Shown here one piece after another: positions 1 through 5,747 of a stretch of DNA of 5,747 nucleotides. The notes under the pieces are model-generated. The model was not told where the DNA came from, did no database searches, and saw only the letters and a list, made by a program, of their open reading frames with translations. The number at the start of each line of letters is the position of its first letter. Position 1 is the first letter of the stretch. The stretch is from contig PXSE01000071.1 of NCBI GenBank assembly GCA_003022905.1, positions 1 to 5,747 of the forward strand, read 5' to 3'. Both the position numbers and the translations under genes were made by a program. Source of the DNA: Halobacteriales archaeon QS_9_68_42. Its GTDB lineage: Archaea > Halobacteriota > Halobacteria > Halobacteriales > Haloarculaceae.

Positions 1-1190
1 TTCGACCCCGAGGTGGCGTGGGTGACCCACGGCGGCCACGACGAGCTCGACGAGCGGCTTGCGGTCCGCCCGACGAGCGAGTCCATCATCGCGCCGTTCG
101 TGTCCCAGTGGGTCCGCAGTTACCGGGACCTGCCGCTCCGCCTGAACCAGTGGTGTTCGGTCGTCCGATGGGAGGCAACCGAGACGAAGCCGTTCTTCCG
201 CACCAAAGAGTTCCTCTGGCAGGAGGGCCACACCGCCCACGCCACCGAAGCGAACGCCTGGGAGGAAACGATGACCCGGCTTGGCCAGTACGAGCGGCTG
301 TACGAGGACGTGATGGCCATCCCCGGGATGACCGGGCGCAAGCCCGAACACGACAAGTTCCCCGGCGCCGACACGACGACGACCATCGAGGCACTGATGC
401 CCGACGGCAAGTCCGTCCAGGCCTGCACCTCCCACTACCTGGGCACGTCCTTCGCGGACGCCTTCGACATCACCTACACCAATGACGACGAGGAAGAGCA
501 GGTCTCCCACACCACCTCGTGGGGACTGTCCTGGCGGGCGATGGGCGCGCTCATCATGACCCACTCCGACGACCAGGGGCTGGTGCTACCGCCCGCGCTT
601 GCGCCCACGCAGGTCGTCGTCGTCCCCATCTGGCAGGCCGACAACGAGGCGGCCGTCAGGGAGTACGCTGCCGACCTCGCGGCCGAACTCGACGAACGGT
701 TCCGCGTGGAGCTGGACGACCGCGACGAGCGCAACCCCGGCTTCAAGTTCAACGAACACGAGCTGAACGGCGTCCCCCTGCGCATCGAAATCGGCCCCAA
801 CCCAATGAGGTCGAAGACGGCGAGGCGACGCTCGTTCACCGGCCGGACGGCGAAAGCGAGGTCGCCGACCGGAAGTCCATCGTCGAGGGGGTCGACGACG
901 CCCTCGAGTCGGTGTACGCCAAGCTGTACGCCGCCGCGGAGGAGAATCTCGAGAACAACGTCCGCGAGGCACACGGTCGCAACGAGATACTCGGCACGCT
1001 CGGCCGCCACGGCGGCTACGTCAAGACCGGCTGGTGCGGCGACGAGGCCTGCGACGACGAGATCAAAGACGAGATCGCCGCCGAAATCGTCATGCTGCCG
1101 CTCGACGAGGACGAGGACCCGGTCCACGACACCTGTGGCGTCTGCGGCGAGGAGGCCGTCGAGACGGCTTACTTCGCTAAGAGCTACTGA
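1..1190 (+). pseudogene. proS: Proline--tRNA ligase (archaeal type), 5'-truncated by window edge and frameshifted
   Basis: Class II prolyl-tRNA synthetase, which activates proline with ATP and charges tRNA-Pro in the cytoplasm. Reading starts mid-gene in frame 1. The RPTSE motif is at 67-81, motif 2 (FRTKEFLWQEGHTAH) at 196-240, the TSHYLG substrate-pocket segment at 427-444, and motif 3 (GLSWRAMG) at 523-546. The anticodon-binding domain runs from about 601 to 980. Motifs 2 and 3 are only about 95 codons apart, so the bacterial editing insertion is absent, as in the archaeal/eukaryotic type. From 804 the homology continues in frame 3 (NEVEDGEATLVHRPDG). It includes a C-terminal zinc domain with Cys codons at 1035, 1050, 1134 and 1143 and ends in the family's C-terminal Tyr before TGA 1188-1190. 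The break is a CCCAA duplication at 796-805; dropping one copy gives 394 visible residues, so roughly 90 N-terminal residues lie outside. Everything else is intact, so this is either a very recent mutation or a sequence error. Identity is certain; true loss of function is not. Confidence 0.93.
796..805 (+). repeat. Perfect 5-bp tandem duplication (CCCAA x2) that breaks the proS frame
   Basis: The sequence reads GG-CCCCAA-CCCAA-TGAG. The two CCCAA copies are at 796-800 and 801-805. With one copy the codons are GGC CCC AAT GAG GTC (G-P-N-E-V), the expected start of the ProS segment before DGEATLV. With two copies, translation leaves the proS frame just after codon 796-798. A perfect tandem pentamer at the exact point where homology switches frame is the expected product of replication slippage. 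Confidence 0.93.
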
Positions 1191-1210
1191 GACTTGCGTT
1201 CCCGGCGGCG

Positions 1211-1222
1211 CCTCTTTCTCTC
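1211..1222 (+). terminator. Pyrimidine-rich run after proS, possible weak terminator
   Basis: Twenty bases after the proS stop, CCTCTTTCTCTC follows a GC-rich stretch (CGGCGGCG). Archaeal intrinsic termination favours T-rich tracts downstream of a stop codon. This one has only short T runs and no convincing stem, so it is at best a weak terminator, and read-through into the acetyltransferase gene is plausible. Confidence 0.2.
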
Positions 1223-1269
1223 GACCCGGTACCGCTATCGGAGAACGTTGCGGCGGCCGGAACACGGGT

Positions 1270-1276
1270 GAGGTGA
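1270..1276 (+). promoter_or_regulatory. Shine-Dalgarno-like GAGGTGA ahead of the acetyltransferase
   Basis: GAGGTGA is a strong complement to the archaeal 16S rRNA 3' end. It sits 17 bases before ATG 1294, which is longer than the usual 5-10 base spacing, so its use is uncertain. An in-frame GTG at 1273 lies inside the motif and has no site of its own, so ATG 1294 remains the better start. Confidence 0.4.
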
Positions 1277-1293
1277 GGGATCGATTCACCGGT

Positions 1294-1809
1294 ATGGCCG
1301 ACTCGCTGACCCTCCGGCGCTACCGAGCCGCCGACTGCGACCGCGTCCTCGAACTCCACGAGCGAGCGATGCGTGACGTTGGCGCCTATGTCGAGGGAGT
1401 TCCCGAACCTGACCTCGCGGATGTCGAGGCGGCGTACCTCGAGTCGGGCGGCGAGTTCCTCGTGGGAACAGTCGACAGCGAGGTGGTCGCAGTGGGCGCG
1501 TTCCGGCCGGCTGAGGGCTACGTCACGGAACTGCTGGACGACCTCGAGAACGCGGCGGAAATCAAGCGGATGCGGGTGGCGCCCGCCCGGCAGGGTCGGG
1601 GATACGGCTGGCAAATCTACGATGGACTGGAGCGGCGAGCGAGAGAGAGCGGTTTCGACGAACTCGTCTTGGATACGACGCCGCCGCAGACTGCCGCACA
1701 GGCGCTCTACGAGTCGGTCGGCTTCGAACTGGCCCGCCGCGAACGCCTCGAACACGACGGCGAGTCAGTTACGCTCCTGCTCTACCGGAAATTCCTCGAC
1801 GGAGAATGA
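1294..1809 (+). CDS. GNAT-family N-acetyltransferase, 171 aa
   Basis: A complete small acetyltransferase of the GCN5-related (GNAT) fold, predicted to be cytoplasmic and to transfer the acetyl group of acetyl-CoA to an amine. The N-terminus LTLRRYRAADCDRVLELH (residues 5-22) is the usual first strand and helix. Residues 55-70 form the central strands. Motif A is IKRMRVAPARQGRGYG (90-105), whose Q-x-x-G-x-G pyrophosphate loop (QGRGYG, 100-105) binds CoA. Motif B is AAQALYESVGFE (134-145). The length is typical of a single-domain GNAT. ATG 1294 was chosen because the fold begins within five residues of it. The gene follows proS by 103 bases on the same strand with no clear TATA box, so it could be co-transcribed with proS. 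It is in the same frame as the upstream shifted proS reading, which stays open across the spacer. The substrate cannot be deduced: protein N-terminus, small molecule or antibiotic are all possible in this family. Confidence 0.88.
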   Translation: MADSLTLRRYRAADCDRVLELHERAMRDVGAYVEGVPEPDLADVEAAYLESGGEFLVGTVDSEVVAVGAFRPAEGYVTELLDDLENAAEIKRMRVAPARQGRGYGWQIYDGLERRARESGFDELVLDTTPPQTAAQALYESVGFELARRERLEHDGESVTLLLYRKFLDGE

Positions 1810-1865
1810 CTTTCCGTCGCGTGCGGCTGGGTCCCCCGGAAACAGGTGGCACCGACGGCGCTCCT

Positions 1866-1889
1866 CCCCTTATATTCCCTTGTATGGGG
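1866..1889 (+). repeat. Imperfect inverted repeat overlapping the gltB TATA box
   Basis: CCCCTTATA (1866-1874) faces TGTATGGGG (1881-1889) across a 6-base centre. The outer CCCC/GGGG and most inner bases pair, with one mismatch and one G-T-type mismatch per arm. The left arm contains most of the putative TATA box, so a dimeric regulator bound here would compete with TBP. No known operator is recognised; chance is possible for arms this short. Confidence 0.35.
1870..1876 (+). promoter_or_regulatory. Putative TATA box for gltB
   Basis: TTATATT is in the only AT-rich patch of the window, which fits a haloarchaeal TBP site. Archaeal transcription usually starts about 25 bases downstream, here near 1897-1901, which would give gltB a leader of about 50 bases. 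No purine-rich BRE is evident just upstream (the flank is CTCCTCCCC), which lowers confidence. A second TATA-like string, CATATAAG at 1941-1948, is too close to the start codon to serve ATG 1951. Confidence 0.5.
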
Positions 1890-1892
1890 TAA

Positions 1893-1938
1893 ACCGACCA
1901 TTAGTGTTTGAGGGGAAGCCTCTTGAGTGGGTGTCGGT
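1893..1938 (+). repeat. Nested short inverted repeats in the gltB leader
   Basis: ACCGAC (1893-1898) is complementary to GTCGGT (1933-1938). Between them GAGG (1910-1913) pairs with CCTC (1919-1922) around GGAAG. If both formed in RNA, the outer stem would cover part of the GGTGA ribosome binding site at 1936-1940. The arms are only 6 and 4 bases, and the left outer arm lies right at the expected transcription start, so it may not be transcribed. The repeats are seen directly; any role in regulation is inference. Confidence 0.25.
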
Positions 1939-1940
1939 GA
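1936..1940 (+). promoter_or_regulatory. Ribosome binding site of gltB
   Basis: GGTGA matches the 3' part of the haloarchaeal Shine-Dalgarno consensus GGAGGTGA and sits 10 bases before ATG 1951. It supports this start, as does the in-frame TAA at 1945-1947, which excludes longer versions. It also argues that the gltB mRNA has a leader rather than being leaderless. Confidence 0.55.
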
Positions 1941-1950
1941 CATATAAGCA

Positions 1951-4900
1951 ATGCCTGAGCGAACACACTTTTCTGCGGGTTCGGCCGGACTCGTAGACCC
2001 CGACGACTTCCGCGCCAACTGCGGGGTCGGGGTCGTCATGGACCTCGACGGCGACCGGACCCACCGGCCGGTCGCGGACGGTATCGAACTGCTCGAGAAC
2101 CTCGAACACCGCGGCACGACCGGCGCCGAGGAGAACACCGGTGACGGCGCCGGGGTCCTGCTGCAGACGCCCCACAGGTTCTTCACCGACGAGGTCGAGA
2201 ACTTACCGGAGCGCGGCGAGTACGCCGTCGCTTCTCTGTTCATGCCGGAGGACCGCGAGGCGGCCGCGGGCCTCCAGGACTTCATCGAGTCGGTGCTCGC
2301 GGACCACGACCTCGACGTTTTCGCGTGGCGGGAGGTGCCGACGAACAACGAGTCGCTCGGCCAGACGGCCCTCGATTCGGAGCCGCTCGTCGCTCAGTGT
2401 TTCGTCCGCTCCCCCCTCGACGACGAGGCCTTCGACCGCGCGCTGTACGTCGCCCGCCGCGACCTCGAGACGACCGTTGAGGAGCGCCGCCCTAACGGCT
2501 ACGGTCGGTTCTACGTCTGCTCGCTGGACCGCGAGACGATCGTCTATAAGGGACTGTTGACCGCCGAACAGCTCCCGGAGTACTACCCCGAAATCACCGA
2601 CGAGCGGGTGCGTTCGACCTTCGCGATGGTCCACGCCCGCTTCTCGACGAACACGCTCGGTGCGTGGCACCTCGCCCACCCCTACCGCAACATCATCCAC
2701 AACGGCGAGTTCAACACCATCCAGGGCAACATCAACTGGATGCGGGCCCGCGAGGACAACCTCGACCATCTAGCGCTGGGCGACGACATCGAGACGCTGC
2801 GGCCCATCATCAACGACCCCGAGCAGTCCGACACCGCGTCCGTCGACAACGCCCTCGAACTCCTGATGCAGGGCGGCCGCGACATGCCCCACGCTCTCCG
2901 GATGCTCATCCCCGAGGCCTGGCGCGGCGAGGCCAACCGCGTTCCCGAGGAGCGCCGGGAATGGTACGACTACCACGCCTCGTTGGTGGAGCCGTGGGAC
3001 GGGCCCGCGCTGGTCGCCGCCACCGACGGCGAACGAGTCGGTGCGGTGCTGGACCGCAACGGCCTCCGCCCGTGCCGGTACGACGTCACGACGGACAACC
3101 GCCTCATCATGGCCAGCGAGGCCGGCGCGCTCGAACCCGACTTCGGCGACATCGAGCGCCGCGACCGCCTCCAGCCCGGCCAGCTGTTCCTCGCTGACCC
3201 CGGAGAGGGACGGGTCGTGCCGGACGAGGAGATATTCGACGAACTAATCGACGAGAAGTACGCCGAGTGGGTCGACGGAGAGCAGGTCCACCTCGGCGAC
3301 GTGGCAGGCAAGGAGTCAGACCCCCGCGGCGACGTCGGCGGCGTTCGGAGCCAGCAGGCGCTGTACGGCTACACCCACGACGAGATGAACCACCTCATCG
3401 AGCCGATGGCCCGCGACGGAAAGGACCCCGTCGGGTCGATGGGCGACGACACGCCGCTCAGCGTGCTCTCGCAGTTCAACCGGCCGCTTTTCACCTACTT
3501 CAAACAGCTGTTCGCGCAGGTGACCAACCCGCCGCTTGACTACATCCGCGAGGAACTCGTGACGTCGCTCGAGACCCGTCTCGGCCACCAGCGCAACCTG
3601 CTGGACGAGACGCCCGAACACGCCCGGCAACTGGTCTGTGACTCGCCGGTGCTCCGAGACGCCGAGACGGCCGCAATCAAGGACCTCGACGGCGCCGAGG
3701 GGCTGTCGTCGTACGTGCTGGACATCACGTTCGACCCGACGACGGACCTGGAGTCCGCCGTCGAGGCCGCTCGACAGGAGGCCACAGAGGCCGCCCGCGA
3801 CCATGACATCGTCGTGCTGTCGGACCGGGAGGCGGGCCCCGACGCCGTCCCCATCCCCGCACTGCTGGCGACCGGTGGCATCCACCACCACCTCGTCCGG
3901 AACGGCCTCCGGAGCCACGTCGGCCTCGTCCTCGAATCGGCGGACCCGCGTGCGGTCCACCACGTTGCCACCTGCATCGGCTACGGCGCCGGCGCGGTCA
4001 ACCCCTACCTCGCGTACCGGTCCATCTCGGACCTCGTGGCCGGGCCGGACGGCGCCGACGAGGCGGCCGCCGTCGAGGCGTACATTGAGGCCGTCGAGGA
4101 CGGCCTACTGAAGACGATGGCAAAGATGGGTATCTCGACGGTCGAGAGCTACCAGGGCGCCCAGATATTCGAGGCCGTCGGCCTCGACTCGAAGTTCGTC
4201 GCCGAGTACTTCGAGGGCACCGCCGCCCGTACCGAGGGCATCGACATCAACGACGTCGAGGACGACCTCCGGCGGCGCCACGAGGTGGCCTTCGGCGAGG
4301 AGCCCGACCTCGAGCGGCAGGGCGAGTACGAGCACCGCTCGGACGGGATGTACCACGAGTGGAACCCCGAGTCGGTCGGCGCCCTCCAGAAGGCCGTCCG
4401 ACAGGGCGACTACGAGCAGTACCGGGAGTTCGCCGAGCTGATGAACGACCAGACAGAGCGGTTGCAGTCGCTGCGCGGCCTGCTGGAGTTCGATTCGGAC
4501 CGCGACCCGGTCGATGTCGAGGCGGTCGAACCAGTCGAGTCCGTCGTCGAGCGGTTCTCGACGGCCGCGATGAGTCTCGGGTCGCTGTCGCCGGAGGCCC
4601 ACGAGAACAACTCCATCGCGATGAACCGCCTGGGCGCCAAGTCCAACACCGGCGAGGGTGGGGAACCGCCCGAGCGGTTCGGCACCGAAAAGGAGTGCAG
4701 CATCAAGCAGGTCGCCTCCGGGCGCTTCGGCGTCACCTCGGACTACCTGACGAACGCCGAGGAGATACAGATCAAGATGGCCCAGGGCTCCAAACCCGGC
4801 GAGGGCGGCCACCTGCCCGGCGAGAAAGTCAACGAGATGATCGCCCACGTTCGGTACTCGACGCCCGGGGTGGGTCTCATCTCGCCGCCCCCGCTGCACG

Positions 4901-5747
4901 ACATCTACTCCATCGAGGACCTCAAGCAGCTCATCCACGACCTGAAGGCCGCGAACCCCGATGCCGACATCAACGTGAAGCTGGTCTCGGAGGCCGGCAT
5001 CGGCACCATCGCCGCCGGCGTCGCCAAGGCCAACGCCGACGTGGTCCACATCTCCGGCCACTCCGGCGGCACCGGCGCCTCGCCGAAGACGTCCATCAAG
5101 AACGCCGGCCTGCCGTGGGAACTCGGCCTCGCGGAGGCCAACCAGATGCTCCGCTCGACGGACCTCCGCTCGCGCATCAAGATCACCGTCGACGGCGGCA
5201 TGAAGACCGGTTACGACGTGGCCGTCGGCGCCCTGCTCGGCGCCGAGGAGTACGTCTTCGGCACCGCCTCGCTCGTCACCTCCGGCTGTGTGATGGCCAG
5301 GCAGTGCCACGAGAACACCTGCCCGGTCGGCGTCGCCACCCAGGACGAGGACCTCCGCCAGCGGTTCCCCGGCGAACCGCAGCACGTCATCAACTACATG
5401 ACGTTCATCGCCCAGGAACTGCGGGAAATCATGGCCGAACTCGGGTTCACATCGGTCGACGAGATGGTCGGCCGCGTGGACGCACTGAAGCAACGCGACG
5501 ACGTCGAAGGGGAGAAGGCGCGGAAACTGGACCTCTCGGCGGTGCTGGCGGAACCGCAGGGCGGCGGCCGCCGCAAGACGGAGCCACAGACCCACGAGTT
5601 CGGCGAGTCGCTGGACTGGGACCTCATCGACGCCGCCGAGGAGGCGATAGCGCGCGGCGACCCGGTCCACCTCGACCGCGAAATCTCGAACGCCGACCGC
5701 GCGGTGGGGGCGACGCTGTCGAACCGCATCTCGAAGGCCCACGGCTC
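1951..5747 (+). CDS. gltB: Glutamate synthase large subunit (GOGAT), 3'-truncated by window edge
   Basis: Converts L-glutamine, 2-oxoglutarate and two electrons to two L-glutamates, acting with glutamine synthetase in ammonium assimilation. The 1265 visible codons are open to the edge; full GltB has about 1500. Residues 1-23 are a short propeptide ahead of the catalytic Cys24 (N-CGVGVV). The class II glutamine amidotransferase domain (about 24-430) has RFSTNT at 230-235, HNGEFNT at 250-256 and NGLRP at 370-374. The central domain (about 470-760) has GSMGDDTP at 495-502, FAQVTNPP at 521-528 and KMGIST at 725-730. The FMN synthase domain (about 820-1190) has MSLGS at 874-878, NTGEGGE at 899-905, KPGEGGHLPG at 948-957 and VDGGMKTG at 1080-1087. 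The [3Fe-4S] ligands follow the C-x5-C-x4-C pattern as Cys1113, Cys1119 and Cys1124. The C-terminal GXGXG beta-helix is essentially outside the window. No catalytic residue is missing. The spacer carries its own TATA box and ribosome binding site. The electron donor (a GltD partner or ferredoxin) cannot be decided here. Confidence 0.97.
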   Translation, partial: MPERTHFSAGSAGLVDPDDFRANCGVGVVMDLDGDRTHRPVADGIELLENLEHRGTTGAEENTGDGAGVLLQTPHRFFTDEVENLPERGEYAVASLFMPEDREAAAGLQDFIESVLADHDLDVFAWREVPTNNESLGQTALDSEPLVAQCFVRSPLDDEAFDRALYVARRDLETTVEERRPNGYGRFYVCSLDRETIVYKGLLTAEQLPEYYPEITDERVRSTFAMVHARFSTNTLGAWHLAHPYRNIIHNGEFNTIQGNINWMRAREDNLDHLALGDDIETLRPIINDPEQSDTASVDNALELLMQGGRDMPHALRMLIPEAWRGEANRVPEERREWYDYHASLVEPWDGPALVAATDGERVGAVLDRNGLRPCRYDVTTDNRLIMASEAGALEPDFGDIERRDRLQPGQLFLADPGEGRVVPDEEIFDELIDEKYAEWVDGEQVHLGDVAGKESDPRGDVGGVRSQQALYGYTHDEMNHLIEPMARDGKDPVGSMGDDTPLSVLSQFNRPLFTYFKQLFAQVTNPPLDYIREELVTSLETRLGHQRNLLDETPEHARQLVCDSPVLRDAETAAIKDLDGAEGLSSYVLDITFDPTTDLESAVEAARQEATEAARDHDIVVLSDREAGPDAVPIPALLATGGIHHHLVRNGLRSHVGLVLESADPRAVHHVATCIGYGAGAVNPYLAYRSISDLVAGPDGADEAAAVEAYIEAVEDGLLKTMAKMGISTVESYQGAQIFEAVGLDSKFVAEYFEGTAARTEGIDINDVEDDLRRRHEVAFGEEPDLERQGEYEHRSDGMYHEWNPESVGALQKAVRQGDYEQYREFAELMNDQTERLQSLRGLLEFDSDRDPVDVEAVEPVESVVERFSTAAMSLGSLSPEAHENNSIAMNRLGAKSNTGEGGEPPERFGTEKECSIKQVASGRFGVTSDYLTNAEEIQIKMAQGSKPGEGGHLPGEKVNEMIAHVRYSTPGVGLISPPPLHDIYSIEDLKQLIHDLKAANPDADINVKLVSEAGIGTIAAGVAKANADVVHISGHSGGTGASPKTSIKNAGLPWELGLAEANQMLRSTDLRSRIKITVDGGMKTGYDVAVGALLGAEEYVFGTASLVTSGCVMARQCHENTCPVGVATQDEDLRQRFPGEPQHVINYMTFIAQELREIMAELGFTSVDEMVGRVDALKQRDDVEGEKARKLDLSAVLAEPQGGGRRKTEPQTHEFGESLDWDLIDAAEEAIARGDPVHLDREISNADRAVGATLSNRISKAHG

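Noticed and set aside
804..1190. Split prolyl-tRNA synthetase with a separately translated C-terminal half
   Set aside because: No ATG or GTG start with a ribosome binding site is seen near 804 in frame 3, and the break is inside the anticodon-binding domain, not at a domain boundary.
1227..1234. 8-bp palindrome CGGTACCG between proS and the acetyltransferase
   Set aside because: A single short palindrome in GC-rich DNA is expected by chance, and no repeat copy was seen.
474..1289. Minus-strand open frame of 271 codons
   Set aside because: Antisense to proS and the spacer. It has no recognisable motif, while the opposite strand encodes conserved ProS domains.
1811..1858. Inverted repeats TTTCCG/CGGAAA and CCGTCG/CGACGG after the acetyltransferase
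   Set aside because: Six-base arms with long loops, mutually exclusive and without a following T run. Too weak to call a terminator.
3316..3963. Minus-strand open frame of 215 codons
   Set aside because: Shadow of the central domain of gltB, with no motif of its own.
4105..5742. Long minus-strand open frame of 545 codons
   Set aside because: It lies wholly antisense to gltB, whose FMN-domain motifs and Fe-S cysteines are unmistakable. Long antisense frames are common in high-GC DNA, and its translation shows repetitive Val/Leu/Gly/Arg composition with no domain.
1..5747. New defence system, mobile element or CRISPR array
   Set aside because: The whole window is explained by two conserved core genes and a common acetyltransferase. 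No transposase, integrase, spaced repeats or compositional break was seen.

Overview
The window looks like chromosomal DNA from a halophilic archaeon (class Halobacteria). It is GC-rich, with third positions mostly G or C. The proteins are loaded with Asp and Glu. The prolyl-tRNA synthetase is of the archaeal/eukaryotic type, with a C-terminal zinc domain. I cannot name the genus. All three genes lie on the + strand; long minus-strand open frames are antisense shadows of high-GC coding DNA.

Layout. (1) Positions 1-1190 hold the 3' four-fifths of proS, cut by the left edge. Its reading frame is broken at 796-805, where the pentamer CCCAA occurs twice in tandem. Removing one copy restores an uninterrupted archaeal ProS through to its conserved C-terminal Tyr. 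(2) Positions 1191-1293 are a short spacer with a pyrimidine run and a Shine-Dalgarno-like GAGGTGA. (3) Positions 1294-1809 encode a small complete GNAT-family acetyltransferase of unknown substrate. (4) Positions 1810-1950 are a spacer with the only AT-rich patch of the window, a good TATA-box candidate, small inverted repeats and a GGTGA ribosome binding site. (5) From 1951 to the right edge runs gltB, the large subunit of glutamate synthase, open for 1265 codons and cut before its C-terminal end.

How they relate. The three genes share a strand but no obvious pathway. ProS charges tRNA-Pro. GltB makes glutamate from glutamine and 2-oxoglutarate and appears to have its own promoter. The acetyltransferase may be read through from proS or from a weak promoter.

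The main point of interest is the proS lesion: an essential gene otherwise intact but frameshifted by a perfect 5-bp duplication. The shifted frame happens to stay open and runs in frame into the acetyltransferase, so naive gene calling gives a false ProS-GNAT fusion. I see no mobile element, CRISPR array, RNA gene or novel multi-gene system here.
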